Assembly: GCA_014238425.1 (NCBI GenBank)
Contig: JABABD010000032.1
Span: 41,963-105,962, forward strand
Source of the DNA: Flavobacteriaceae bacterium
Lineage (GTDB): Bacteria; Bacteroidota; Bacteroidia; Flavobacteriales; Flavobacteriaceae
Direction: 5' to 3'
DNA length: 64,000 nucleotides
The translations under genes and the position numbers were made by a program. Below are positions 32,888 through 41,519 of this stretch, one piece after another (within the stretch, counting starts at the first letter, position 1; each line of letters starts with the position of its first letter). The notes beneath the pieces were generated by a model. The model was not told where the DNA came from and made no database searches. It was given only the letters and a program-made list of their open reading frames with translations.

Positions 32888-33277
32888 TGGAGCCGGAGAG
32901 AATCGAACTCTCGTCCAAACAAGCCATCAAAGAGTTTTCTACACGTTTATTTCTCAATTGATTTTCGATATTAAGCTGACCAAGAACAACCTACCTAATA
33001 CTTATCTTCTTTAGTTTCAAATTGGCATCAAAGCGCTACCAATTCTATGTCAACATTTACGATGCCTCAAAAAGAACGCCGTTAACAAAGGCTTTCAGGA
33101 GACATTTAGCTTGTACACCTAGTGTACCGAGGCTAATCCTACTATAATTCGGATTATGCAGCTAAAGCGTAGTTATTCTCGCCGTTTAAAATTTGACCTA
33201 GCCTTTAACGCGTCTCAATGTCATTACGCGACGTGCTTACCGTTTAATTCAACTCGCTGTCGAAACCAGTCGACCCC
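32888..33277 (-). ncRNA. ssrA: tmRNA (transfer-messenger RNA)
   Basis: The minus strand begins GGGGTCG (33277-33271), which pairs with the 3' acceptor strand CGGCTCC before discriminator A at 32888. The T-arm is GAGAG-TTCGATT-CTCTC. CCA does not appear to be encoded. The reading frame at 33183-33154 encodes the tag GENNYALAA followed by TAA, the tag known from Bacteroidota. The length (390 nt) is normal. Its product rescues stalled ribosomes and tags the unfinished protein. The genomic island is inserted exactly at its 3' end, leaving the gene intact. Confidence 0.95.
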
Positions 33278-33539
33278 AGTAAATTAAATGTCATCTCAAG
33301 TGATTCCGACGTGTCGGAATAGTATCGAGAGGTTGGCGTTTCCTCCGTCGCTAAAGCTATGGAGGATCGCGCTTTCGGCAGTCGCTCTTTTCAAGGAGCT
33401 TCAACAGATGCCTTAATCGCTAACGCAATTTTCGAGCACAAGTGCACCGAAGTTTTAACGAAGGTGTAAAGTTAACCAAAAGTTTGTTTTACCCTATAAA
33501 TCCAAGTAATTTAGCGCAAATTTTATACCAATCCGATTT
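33278..33539. other. Intergenic region upstream of ssrA with a REP-like palindrome
   Basis: No gene is seen. It contains a palindromic element at 33291-33332 and a second stem TCCTCC/GGAGGA at about 33340-33366. The ssrA promoter must lie here, but I see no perfect -7 box; TTAACTTTAC on the minus strand near 33475 is a weak candidate and would imply a long leader. Confidence 0.4.
33291..33332. repeat. REP-like palindromic element, copy 1
   Basis: TTCCGAC and GTCGGAA flank GT, within the frame CTCAAGTGA...AGTATCGAGA. The same frame with a different stem (ATTCTGATGTTATTAGAAT) occurs at 59141-59182. This resembles short palindromic elements scattered in flavobacterial intergenic regions. Confidence 0.5.
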
Positions 33540-34745
33540 ATGAAATTCGCAATTATCAAAGAACGTAAGAATCCACCTGATAGACGTGTGGTATTTTCAC
33601 CAGAAAAACTGGCCGAAGCCAGAGCTCAATTCCCAGATGCTGAGTTTATAGTGGAGTCTTCCGATATTCGTGTGTTTCCTGATGCATCTTACGCAGCACT
33701 TGGTTTTAAGGTTACCGACGATGTGTCAGATTGCGATGTTATGATTGGCGTAAAAGAAGTACCTATTGAATATTTAGTTCCGAATAAAAAATACTTTTAC
33801 TTTTCGCATACTATCAAAAAGCAGCCTTATAATCGCAAACTGCTTCAGGTAATGTTAGATAAGAACATCGAGATGTTAGATCACGAAACCATCGTTAACG
33901 AAAAAGGCTTTCGCCTTATAGGTTTCGGGCGCTATGCAGGATTAGTAGGAGCCTATAACGGATTTCGAGCTTTAGGCCTCAGAGATGATCTGTTTAATCT
34001 TCCTAAGGTCGAAACACTTGCAGATCTAGATGCTGTTAAAGCAGAACTGGATAAAATAAAATTGCCAAACATTAAGATATTATTGTCCGGAACAGGTAAA
34101 GTCGCGAAAGGCGCCAAAGAGATTTTGGATCATTTGCAGATCAAAGAAGTTAGTGATGCCTTATACCTCACCTCTAAATTTACAGAACCAGTTTATTGTT
34201 TGGTAGATGTCATGGAATACTCTAAACGAATCGACGGCAAAGTAGGCGATAAGTGGGAGTTCTATAAAGACCCAACAGGTTACGAAAGTAATTTCATGTC
34301 GTATGCTAAAGAGACGGATTATTTTATCGCTGGTCATTTTTATGGTACAGGAGCACCTTATTTATTTACAAGAGACGACGCTAAACATTCAGATTTCAAT
34401 ATTAATTTAGTGTCCGATATTAGTTGCGATGTCGATGGACCGGTAGCGTCTACTTTAAGAGCATCAACCATTGCAGATCCTTTTTATGGGTACGATCCTC
34501 AAACTGAAACGGAAGTGACTTACGATGCTAAAGGAGCAATCACCGTTATGGCGGTCGATAATCTCCCTTGCGAACTACCAAAAGACGCCAGCGAAGGTTT
34601 TGGAGATACCTTTTTAAAGCATGTGATTCCTGCCTTTTTTAACGACGATAAAGATGGCGTACTGTCTCGAGCGAAAATGAGTGAAAATGGAAAATTAACG
34701 GAACGCTTTTCGTATTTGCAAAACTATGTTGATGGCGAGGAATAA
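33540..34745 (+). CDS. NAD(P)-dependent oxidoreductase, saccharopine/alanine dehydrogenase-like
   Basis: The 401-residue protein starts MKFAIIKERKNPPDRRVVFS, the pattern of the AlaDh_PNT N-terminal domain with its Arg/Lys substrate contacts (KERKNPPDRR). A Rossmann-like domain with a degenerate Gly-rich motif (ILLSGTGKVAKGAKEILDHL, about residues 180-200) lies in the middle. The C-terminal part re-forms the catalytic domain (ISCDVDGPVAST, then GAITVMAVDNLPCELPKDAS, typical of lysine-forming saccharopine dehydrogenases). It is cytosolic. In flavobacteria such proteins are usually annotated saccharopine or alanine dehydrogenase-like; substrate not assignable. It starts 263 bp after the ssrA 5' end, in divergent orientation. 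Confidence 0.8.
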   Translation: MKFAIIKERKNPPDRRVVFSPEKLAEARAQFPDAEFIVESSDIRVFPDASYAALGFKVTDDVSDCDVMIGVKEVPIEYLVPNKKYFYFSHTIKKQPYNRKLLQVMLDKNIEMLDHETIVNEKGFRLIGFGRYAGLVGAYNGFRALGLRDDLFNLPKVETLADLDAVKAELDKIKLPNIKILLSGTGKVAKGAKEILDHLQIKEVSDALYLTSKFTEPVYCLVDVMEYSKRIDGKVGDKWEFYKDPTGYESNFMSYAKETDYFIAGHFYGTGAPYLFTRDDAKHSDFNINLVSDISCDVDGPVASTLRASTIADPFYGYDPQTETEVTYDAKGAITVMAVDNLPCELPKDASEGFGDTFLKHVIPAFFNDDKDGVLSRAKMSENGKLTERFSYLQNYVDGEE

Positions 34746-35639
34746 CTAATTCGAAATTTCTCTTCCAATTGCTTCAATAGCAGATTTTGTGGTAGGCTCT
34801 AAATCTAAAAAGCCTTTTTGGTCAGGTGCATCGAATCCACTAGGTAATAAATAAGATATAAGGGCAATGACGTCGTCTTCACTTTGTGCTAAGTCGGAAT
34901 AGCTATTTGCCATGGGTATAAGTACAGATTCATCAAAACCTGCTTGTGTGTATAAATCTAGCCATTGAGATTCCATAATAAGTACCAGTTTTTGGTTGAT
35001 ATTAGTTCGTTTAGATTTTATGAGCTCCAGTCGTGATAAAAATTCTGAATCGTTCTTTGGGTCTAAAGTTCCGTAGCGATCAAAGCCTACCCAATCGATA
35101 TCATTTGTTATTGTTAAATCGTTAATACCATCAGATGCTTCGATAACCATAATCGGAATATCTGGAAAAGCGCTTTTAATAAGGACTGCAGCTATCGCAA
35201 GATCTTGCATGTTCATTTGGTTCCATCCTGGTTCATCGGCAAAATCGAAAGCAGCCACTTTATCAGCAGTTAAGAATGTATTATTGTCTTTCCAAAGATT
35301 AAATTGAGTTTCGTAATTGTCTAACAATTCATACCGAAAACCAGAAGGTGATGTGTTATCTGGAATATTATCGATGAATAAACCTTGTAAATGGATTATT
35401 ACTTTATTGTTGCCAACAGTATTGCTATTCACTCGCGATTCCAAACTACTAAAATCTTCAGGACACATATCAATCAAATTCACGAAATCATCTACCAGAT
35501 TTGTGTAATTTGTGCCGCAGTCGGTAATGGCAAACCCAAAATATTGTAAATGATCTTCAGGCTCTGAAGTTTGCTCGTTATTGCTAGAACAATTCAATAG
35601 GAAGAAAATCAGAAATATATGTATTAAACGATTCACCAT
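34746..35639 (-). CDS. Lipoprotein, possible TIM-barrel glycoside-hydrolase-like fold
   Basis: A lipoprotein signal with Cys17 (FFLLNCSS) is followed by a domain of about 270 residues. Segments AFDFADEPGW (Glu of DEP) and LIMESQWL (Glu) are placed like the acid/base and nucleophile of clan-A glycoside hydrolases, and IDWVGFDRYGT resembles their barrel strands. No signature identifies a family, so activity is uncertain. It ends immediately next to the convergent dehydrogenase gene (1-nt offset) and starts 31 bp after the DUF1361 gene, so it may be the last gene of the membrane-protein cluster. Confidence 0.55.
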   Translation of the reverse strand: MVNRLIHIFLIFFLLNCSSNNEQTSEPEDHLQYFGFAITDCGTNYTNLVDDFVNLIDMCPEDFSSLESRVNSNTVGNNKVIIHLQGLFIDNIPDNTSPSGFRYELLDNYETQFNLWKDNNTFLTADKVAAFDFADEPGWNQMNMQDLAIAAVLIKSAFPDIPIMVIEASDGINDLTITNDIDWVGFDRYGTLDPKNDSEFLSRLELIKSKRTNINQKLVLIMESQWLDLYTQAGFDESVLIPMANSYSDLAQSEDDVIALISYLLPSGFDAPDQKGFLDLEPTTKSAIEAIGREISN

Positions 35640-35670
35640 CTAAATATAAGACGATAGTAATTAATCTGGG

Positions 35671-36339
35671 TTACGATTTATTTACTATTTGTCGTAACTC
35701 AGAGAACATCCAAAACCCTAGACTCAAAAAAGTGCCAAAACCTAAAGTTACTCCCCAAGTTTTCAAATAGCTCATTGGGTAGATAAAACGCACGACGATA
35801 TCCTTAATTAATAGATCAGGATGTTGTATGATGTCCCAGCTATTCCAACGGAGAAATCGTCCTAGATATATGCCGAAACCACATAAAAAAAGCACTATGA
35901 TGATGCTCCAAAAAGCTAATCTTTCAGAAGAACGTTTCCGAAGCAGATCATGCATGTCAAGCAAGGACATAAAGCAAAGAATCAAGCCATTCCAGGCGAA
36001 AGAGGTAACAACCAATACATCCAACCATAAATACCCATGATTGTCCCATTGTAGATGCATTAAATCGGTAACGATATAAGGCGCATTAGGTAAAAATAGA
36101 AGCCAAATGCAAAACCATAATGTCAACCTCAATCGGGACAACTGAGGTTGACTTACCAAGTAGGTTGTTATGGCAAATGGAATGATAGCTAGAAAGAGAT
36201 TCCATACCAGAAAGGCATAGAAAATCGTTTCGGTTGCTGCCATTCTGACCATAAGTAGAAGCATACTGAAAGCCATTGAAACAAAGAGTACTTTGAAAAT
36301 GGACTGGCGTTTTTTTATGAGACTAATAAGAGGTGTCAT
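35671..36339 (-). CDS. DUF1361 integral membrane protein
   Basis: A 222-residue protein with about six membrane helices and the family's conserved stretch LRLTLWFCIWLLFLPNAPYI followed by VTDLMHL. The function of DUF1361 is unknown. Its start overlaps the end of the DUF2809 gene by 17 nt, and the same-direction genes upstream form a membrane-protein cluster with CreD. Confidence 0.8.
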   Translation of the reverse strand: MTPLISLIKKRQSIFKVLFVSMAFSMLLLMVRMAATETIFYAFLVWNLFLAIIPFAITTYLVSQPQLSRLRLTLWFCIWLLFLPNAPYIVTDLMHLQWDNHGYLWLDVLVVTSFAWNGLILCFMSLLDMHDLLRKRSSERLAFWSIIIVLFLCGFGIYLGRFLRWNSWDIIQHPDLLIKDIVVRFIYPMSYLKTWGVTLGFGTFLSLGFWMFSELRQIVNKS

Positions 36340-36724
36340 TGAGCTTGGATTTAAGATGTAAAATATAAGTATCGAGATATAAAATGCTAACGGTTCCTAG
36401 TGAGTAGGCAATGAGGTCTTGGATACTAAAATGGCTACCTAATACAAGACTTACCCATTTGTATTCCTTGATCATGTCATAGCGAACTAGGTTGGTGAGC
36501 TGTAGGAATTCGATACCATAAGCTATAAACAAGGTCGCAATAGCAATATAAATGGTTTGTGTTTTTATAAAACTCTTAAAAAAACAATAGAGAAGTATCA
36601 CGACTAGAAAATCACCTACAGTATACCTAATGAAACCTTCTTTTAGGAATATTGCTATACATGTTTCAATACCAAAGAGTAAGATGAAAACTATAAAATA
36701 GCGTATGTTAAAAGTGAGTTTCAT
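36323..36724 (-). CDS. DUF2809 membrane protein
   Basis: A 133-residue protein with four to five hydrophobic helices and the DUF2809 pattern (FIRYTVGDFLVVILLYCFFK, IEFLQLTNLV, SIQDLIAYSLGTVSI). Function is unknown. It overlaps the next gene by 17 nt and lies 2 bp after the preceding one, so the genes are co-transcribed. Confidence 0.75.
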   Translation of the reverse strand: MKLTFNIRYFIVFILLFGIETCIAIFLKEGFIRYTVGDFLVVILLYCFFKSFIKTQTIYIAIATLFIAYGIEFLQLTNLVRYDMIKEYKWVSLVLGSHFSIQDLIAYSLGTVSILYLDTYILHLKSKLNDTSY

Positions 36725-36726
36725 AA

Positions 36727-37044
36727 TTAAAAAGCATTTTGATTAATTAAAATCAGTAGATATATGAAAGCAATGGGGATATTTAATAACAATATCCCTG
36801 CTGTTTTCAAGAGTATAATGCGTCTGACATAAAATGCACCAGCGGCTGCTAACAGGCATAAAAAAAAGAATGCATTTATAACAAAGGCATAGCCGGTAAA
36901 ATAGAGCCCAGTAATTTCATAACCGCCTTTTGGATTAATAAGTTGCAGAATGAATAAAATAGTGCCAATAACAAAAGAACCTCCGCCAATCAGCTTGGCG
37001 GAAAATTCTAGATGTTCTGTGAGGTCAAATGTTTGATTAACCAT
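36727..37044 (-). CDS. Small four-helix membrane protein, hypothetical
   Basis: The start at 37044 (MVNQTFDLTEHLEFSAKLIG) is chosen because it overlaps the creD stop by only 8 nt; a frame extension to 37071 would overlap more. The 105-residue protein has four hydrophobic segments and no recognised motif. It sits in the creD cluster and is often a small inner-membrane partner in such clusters (inference). Confidence 0.65.
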   Translation of the reverse strand: MVNQTFDLTEHLEFSAKLIGGGSFVIGTILFILQLINPKGGYEITGLYFTGYAFVINAFFFLCLLAAAGAFYVRRIILLKTAGILLLNIPIAFIYLLILINQNAF

Positions 37045-38404
37045 TGTGCCAGTCGATTTTACGAGATACATACATAACGATGGCTAGAATAGCAAACAAG
37101 CCAATACTTCCCACCAGTAAGGCATAATTCTCTAACTGAATGATGACGAAAATGAAGGCGTACAAGGCTGTTAAAGAGGCGCCAATGAATATTGGAAATT
37201 TGAAGGTTTTTAAAATCGATTTGGAGTACAATGTAATCAAAACTACTACCGAAGATCCTGCTATTAAGTAGGCTTTTAAGAAATTACTATGTTCTGAAAT
37301 AGAAACGAGTAAGGTATAGAACATAATTAAAGCCAAACCAATCATTAAATACTGAAATGGATGGATATTGATCTTGCTCAAAGTTTGAATCAGGAAAAAT
37401 ATTAGAAATGTCAGTGCGATAACCAAGAAACCATATTTAGCTGAACGCTCACTTTTTTGATACTCATCTACTGGTACTACAAATTTGGTTCCAAAACCAT
37501 ATGCGTGAAGGTTAGGAATTTTGTTGAGATATTGTTGCGAAAAAGGTCTGTTGATATGTAGTATTTTCCAATCAGCTTTAAAACCATCAGCTGATATCTC
37601 TTTAGTTTCATCATCTGGCAAAAAATTACCCATAAAACTTGGATCCGCCCAATTGGAGGTCATATTCATATTAGTAGTCTTTCCAATAGGAATTAGTTGA
37701 ATTTTGTTACTACCATTAAAGGTCATATTGAAATTGAATGCGATAGATTCATTCTCTGAAAAAGCCGCGGGCTGTATATAGTTGGATTCTAGTTCATCCA
37801 GATAATTGCCATTGTTGTCATTAAAGTTGGTTTCAAATACATAATCTGAATCCGCTAATTTTAGAAACATCTCGTTCTTGATGCCTTTTAAATTTGATGT
37901 TTTTACCAGTATTGTGGCCTTGTCCCAGACTATATCTTTGTTTTTGATATCTTTTTGCGAGAGATCTGGGCGTTTAAAACTACCAGAGAAATTCATTTTG
38001 GTGGTGAATACTGCGGATTCAAAATTACCTCGTTTTAGGGTTTTAGAGTCTACCTCTGAGGCGTTGTTTAAGGTTTCAGGAAAAATGTAGGCATAATTAA
38101 TTTGCGTTTCGGTTTCCTTGGTATATACCTTGGTTTTTTCATTATACTTGGTGGTTTCGGAATAGGTTTTATATGGAAGCTTTAGTATTGGACCATATAC
38201 CATGACATCGCTACCCCATTTATCGTTTATTTCATTTACAACACCTTGCTGTCGTTGCCAGCGCTCTTGGATAAGATTGCTAATAAAAGAGAGCGGCACA
38301 AGTAAAACAATGACGAGAATACCAACCATAAGCATGCGTGCTGTGATTGAGGTTTTTAACCAATGTCCGAATTTGTTGGGTTGCGGTTTTTGTATAACTT
38401 CCAT
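37037..38404 (-). CDS. creD: CreD-family inner-membrane protein
   Basis: The 455-residue protein has an N-terminal helix (about 25-45), a large periplasmic domain with the CreD pattern (VYGPILKLPY, FNFNMTFNGSNKIQLIPIGK, ADWKILHINRPFSQQY) and a block of about six helices at the C-terminus with KYGFLVIALTFLIFFLIQTL and IHPFQYLMIGLALIMFYTLL. CreD contributes to envelope integrity and colicin or beta-lactam tolerance in enterobacteria. The gene is downstream of a Coq4-like gene, whose promoter region carries an operator matching the winged-helix regulator encoded further upstream. Confidence 0.9.
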   Translation of the reverse strand: MEVIQKPQPNKFGHWLKTSITARMLMVGILVIVLLVPLSFISNLIQERWQRQQGVVNEINDKWGSDVMVYGPILKLPYKTYSETTKYNEKTKVYTKETETQINYAYIFPETLNNASEVDSKTLKRGNFESAVFTTKMNFSGSFKRPDLSQKDIKNKDIVWDKATILVKTSNLKGIKNEMFLKLADSDYVFETNFNDNNGNYLDELESNYIQPAAFSENESIAFNFNMTFNGSNKIQLIPIGKTTNMNMTSNWADPSFMGNFLPDDETKEISADGFKADWKILHINRPFSQQYLNKIPNLHAYGFGTKFVVPVDEYQKSERSAKYGFLVIALTFLIFFLIQTLSKINIHPFQYLMIGLALIMFYTLLVSISEHSNFLKAYLIAGSSVVVLITLYSKSILKTFKFPIFIGASLTALYAFIFVIIQLENYALLVGSIGLFAILAIVMYVSRKIDWHNG

Positions 38405-38415
38405 GATATTGAGAT

Positions 38416-38907
38416 TTAACTGTTATTATGAATTGTTTGTATATAAGCTTTTGAGAAAATAGCCAGTCTGAATTCTTCTATTGAAACTCTTAATAGCTTA
38501 CTATAATCGTAATGATGAAAAGAATTGGCGTTTCTTCCGATATTAAAAGATTTGTAATAGTATCTTAAGTAATCTGGTAGGATGATAGTGCCAAGAATGA
38601 TAGCGCCTAACAGATACGGGCTCCGTTTTCCGTTTCCAAAACAAAGACATTGCAGCGCAATTTCATCTTCAACATTGGTGCTATACCCTGTAAGTATATG
38701 ATAGCAATCATGACGTTCTACTTTTGGGATGAGTTCAAAGCCATTGATGTCTAAAAACCTTCCTAGATGTTTCCCGAACGATGTATCGGGATAGGTGAGT
38801 AGATCTGCTCTACTAATTCCCCAAGGTTGATGATTCTTGAAAAGGTTTGTATATACCTTTTGAGATGTATCGAATAACCAGCTAATTAATTGTTTTCTGT
38901 AATTCAT
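38416..38907 (-). CDS. Coq4-like protein
   Basis: The 163-residue protein contains the Coq4 family zinc motif region HDCYHILTGYSTNVEDEIAL (about residues 65-84; His, Asp, His and the later Glu are conserved) and downstream Gln/Gly-rich segments. In other organisms Coq4 helps to assemble the ubiquinone synthesis complex; flavobacteria use menaquinone, so the role here is probably different. It starts 8 bp after an operator (38916-38934) and precedes creD by 11 bp. Confidence 0.65.
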   Translation of the reverse strand: MNYRKQLISWLFDTSQKVYTNLFKNHQPWGISRADLLTYPDTSFGKHLGRFLDINGFELIPKVERHDCYHILTGYSTNVEDEIALQCLCFGNGKRSPYLLGAIILGTIILPDYLRYYYKSFNIGRNANSFHHYDYSKLLRVSIEEFRLAIFSKAYIQTIHNNS

Positions 38908-38915
38908 TTGTAAAG

Positions 38916-38934
38916 TACTTTGTAATTCAAAGTA
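38916..38934 (-). promoter_or_regulatory. Operator TACTTTG-N5-CAAAGTA, copy 1
   Basis: TACTTTGTAATTCAAAGTA is a perfect 7-bp inverted repeat with 5-nt centre. It lies exactly 8 nt upstream of the Coq4-like start codon, the same distance as copy 2 from its gene. Confidence 0.7.
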
Positions 38935-38950
38935 AAATGATAAAAAAATA

Positions 38951-39247
38951 TCAAGTTCCTTTTTGTATCAGTTTTTCCAGTGCATTAATATGTTTTTTAA
39001 ATTCAGTCTTTCCGAGTTGGGTTGCATTATATCTTGTGTTGGGTTTTCTCCCGATAAATTGCTTTTCTACTTCCAAATATTCTGCTTTTTCTAAGGCTTT
39101 AACATGACTAGCCAGATTGCCGTCGGTGACCTCTAACAATTCCTTGAGCATATTGAAATCTGCATATTCATTCACCATCAAAATAGACATGATGCCTAAG
39201 CGAATACGGTGATCAAAAACCTTGTTTATGTTGGTTATTAAACTCAT
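38951..39247 (-). CDS. Winged-helix transcriptional regulator (HTH_34/ArsR-MarR-like)
   Basis: A 98-residue winged-helix DNA-binding protein (IRLGIMSILMVNEYADFNML, TDGNLASHVKALEKAEYLEV, wing with KPNTRYNATQLGKTEF). It resembles small flavobacterial regulators that are found together with a membrane protein and CreD. Two palindromes of the same sequence lie upstream of the neighbour genes at 39899 and 38907, so these are its probable targets; a different palindrome (39253-39270) precedes its own gene. Confidence 0.8.
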   Translation of the reverse strand: MSLITNINKVFDHRIRLGIMSILMVNEYADFNMLKELLEVTDGNLASHVKALEKAEYLEVEKQFIGRKPNTRYNATQLGKTEFKKHINALEKLIQKGT

Positions 39248-39252
39248 AATAT

Positions 39253-39270
39253 TTCCTACGAAGGTAGGAA
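39253..39270 (-). promoter_or_regulatory. Palindrome upstream of the regulator gene
   Basis: TTCCTAC and GTAGGAA around GAAG, directly before the regulator start codon at 39247. It may be an operator or a stem in the leader mRNA; its sequence differs from the TACTTTG-type operators. Confidence 0.45.
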
Positions 39271-39287
39271 TCTCTTTTTCTGTAAAT

Positions 39288-39899
39288 TTATTTTTTTACA
39301 TCATACTTAAAATGCATCATCGCTCCATAAACGATATGCATAACACCAAAGCCAAGAACCCAAAGCCAGAATCCATATCCGGGAAAAAGAGCGCAAATGA
39401 GTCCAAGGATAACTTGTATATAGCCTAAATATCGAATATCCCCAATACTAAATTTAGAGGCATTCACTAAAGCCAATCCATAAAAGATCAACATCAAAGC
39501 ACCTGCCTGTCCATACTTTTGTTGGTTGAGGATGATAAGTATATACAAACCTCCAGCTACGAGCGGAATCAAGAAATTTAGAATCAAACGTCTGGAGGAT
39601 GCGTCCCAAATTTTTTCGCCGTTTTTCTTAGCTTTCCTTGTTGTTAATAATATACCGGTTAAGATGCTAAGACCCGCTACAGCAAAAAGAATAAGAAGCA
39701 CTGTCCTGAATATCCACCCATCAAGATACAGTGTGCCATTGCTATAAGTCATAACGAGCCAGTATGTGGCGGCGGCACCAACTAGGGCATATATACCTGC
39801 AAGAATTCCTGAGAGACCGCTTAATGATATAAACCGAGACGATTTATTCATGAGGTTCTTGATCTCACTGATGTCTTTTAAATAATCTTTTGATTCCAT
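39288..39899 (-). CDS. Multi-helix membrane protein, hypothetical
   Basis: The start at 39899 (MESKDYLKDISEIKNLMNKS) is preferred over an in-frame ATG at 39950, because the latter would place the operator at 39908-39926 inside the gene. The protein has about six membrane helices and no recognised catalytic motif. It is followed by the winged-helix regulator gene, with which it is probably co-transcribed. Confidence 0.7.
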   Translation of the reverse strand: MESKDYLKDISEIKNLMNKSSRFISLSGLSGILAGIYALVGAAATYWLVMTYSNGTLYLDGWIFRTVLLILFAVAGLSILTGILLTTRKAKKNGEKIWDASSRRLILNFLIPLVAGGLYILIILNQQKYGQAGALMLIFYGLALVNASKFSIGDIRYLGYIQVILGLICALFPGYGFWLWVLGFGVMHIVYGAMMHFKYDVKK

Positions 39900-39907
39900 A
39901 TCTAAAG

Positions 39908-39926
39908 TACTTTGAAATACAAAGTA
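39908..39926 (-). promoter_or_regulatory. Operator TACTTTG-N5-CAAAGTA, copy 2
   Basis: TACTTTGAAATACAAAGTA has the same perfect half-sites as copy 1 and lies 8 nt upstream of the start codon at 39899. The identical spacing of both copies suggests a common mode of repression. Confidence 0.7.
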
Positions 39927-40009
39927 AAATAAAACTATTGATCTTGCCAAGTTAATTGTTTCTTAATTTTATTTAATTTAGTTTCTAACTTTAAAAAAAT
40001 ATTAAGATT

Positions 40010-40372
40010 ATGATTGTTACAATTTTAACGATTGCGAACATTGCTGGAGGTGTGCTATTAGGTCTGGCAACATTAGATAAATGGGATGGGGAGCGAAATT
40101 TCTTCAATAAAATAGCTGCTGTTTTGGCACCCTTTCAAACTATTATTGGCGGTGTTTTAGTCGTATTGGGCTTAATGAGACTTTTTGGAGGTGGTAACTG
40201 GCTATTCAATATTGTAAGTGTTCTAGGTGGTTTTTTGTTGTTAACACATGTTATTAGCAAAGCACCTGCGTTTCAAGAAACACTAAGAAAGTTGTCAGAT
40301 AAATTGATGCCTTTTAAAGCTATCATTGGTCTAGCATTAATTGGTATAGGCTTGTTTACTTTGTTCTCATGA
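40010..40372 (+). CDS. Small membrane protein, hypothetical (120 aa)
   Basis: Four hydrophobic segments separated by short loops; the first and second halves look alike (LAPFQTIIGGVLVVLGLMRLF and MPFKAIIGLALIGIGLFTLF), which suggests an internal duplication. Short amphipathic helices precede each pair. No family is recognised. It is divergent from the membrane protein at 39288-39899. Confidence 0.65.
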   Translation: MIVTILTIANIAGGVLLGLATLDKWDGERNFFNKIAAVLAPFQTIIGGVLVVLGLMRLFGGGNWLFNIVSVLGGFLLLTHVISKAPAFQETLRKLSDKLMPFKAIIGLALIGIGLFTLFS

Positions 40373-40522
40373 CCTGATTGTTCTCGAAGGCAACTTCATG
40401 AATAAGAAGAGTGATTTAAGGGTTTTTTGGATAATGAGGTTTATTACCAAATTAGGCAAAAAATCAACTTAAAATCGATCAAATCATAGCGTGTCTCTTT
40501 ATTCAATAGTACGTTTAATATT

Positions 40523-41497
40523 TTATTTCAAAGCAATGATCTTGAAGTCGATAATAGGATTGTTATTAAGGTATAACGTTAGCGTATTGCTAGGTGCGCC
40601 ATCATAATCTAGAATGGCTTGGTACTTCTTCTCTTTAGTTTTTTTGAGATAAAGGAGCTTAGAATATCTGTCATTGGAAAAAGTATAATATAAATCGTGA
40701 TTCTTATCTTTTTTGTCAAATTCAACGATAATTTTGTTATTAGAAACCTCAATGACGCCCTTTTGGTTCTGACTTAGAATCAATTCGTTTTTAAAGTAGT
40801 CTTTGTAGAATACTGGTTTTTCGAAGAATTCACTTAAAGTAATGGGTTCTTTTATCAATTGCCAAATCTTATGCTCTGGATAATGTGATGTTAAGAATTG
40901 TTGTGGAGGTGTCATGAAAAAATAATCATCTACATCTTTTTGCCAAACTCCTGTTTCTAAATTTCTGGATCCTGCGGACCATGTAACGTCAATAAGTTTC
41001 CATTGATTCTGAATTTTAACAGCATTCCAAGCGTGATCTTTTACCGTGCGAAACACATCAATTTCGGTAGCCGAAATCTTAGTGACTCCATTAATTTGTA
41101 TAGCCTCAAGACCCACGTAATGACAAAGTTCAACAAACAATAAGCTAAAACCTTCGCATAAGGCTTTTCGCGAACTAAAGGCTACGGTAGCTAAGTTTTC
41201 TTGATATTCTCTTATTTGATTTTTAAGGTTTCGTTGACTGGAGTAAAAGAAGGTTGTTTTTACCTTAGGCTTTAAAGATGTGTTTATATCATATTCCAAA
41301 TTCTTGGCCATCCATATAAAAACAGCACGCGTACGCTCAATATCGGTTTTAAAATCATTTTGAATTCTAATGCTTAAGGTTTCGATGTTGTTAAATACAG
41401 GGTATCCATATACTTTTTCATCAATCAATTGGTAATTTTGAGACCATGTAAATTGATGACATATCGAGAGGAGCAACAAGAAAATAGTATATTTCAT
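40523..41497 (-). CDS. Exported transglutaminase-like protein
   Basis: After a signal peptide (residues 1-19), the 324-residue protein has a transglutaminase-like core with Cys in ALCEGFSLLFVELCHYVGL, His in DHAWNAVKI and Asp in WKLIDVTWSAG, the Cys-His-Asp triad of this superfamily. Such bacterial proteins are usually peptidases or amidases and not crosslinking enzymes. The C-terminal third is beta-rich. It probably acts in the periplasm or outer membrane; substrate unknown. Confidence 0.8.
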   Translation of the reverse strand: MKYTIFLLLLSICHQFTWSQNYQLIDEKVYGYPVFNNIETLSIRIQNDFKTDIERTRAVFIWMAKNLEYDINTSLKPKVKTTFFYSSQRNLKNQIREYQENLATVAFSSRKALCEGFSLLFVELCHYVGLEAIQINGVTKISATEIDVFRTVKDHAWNAVKIQNQWKLIDVTWSAGSRNLETGVWQKDVDDYFFMTPPQQFLTSHYPEHKIWQLIKEPITLSEFFEKPVFYKDYFKNELILSQNQKGVIEVSNNKIIVEFDKKDKNHDLYYTFSNDRYSKLLYLKKTKEKKYQAILDYDGAPSNTLTLYLNNNPIIDFKIIALK

Positions 41498-41519
41498 AAC
41501 TTTAAGATATTAAAATTAT

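Noticed and set aside
39900..39950. N-terminal extension of the 39288-39899 membrane protein
   Set aside because: The extension would place the TACTTTG-type operator within the coding region; the internal ATG at 39899 has the same operator spacing as the other target gene.
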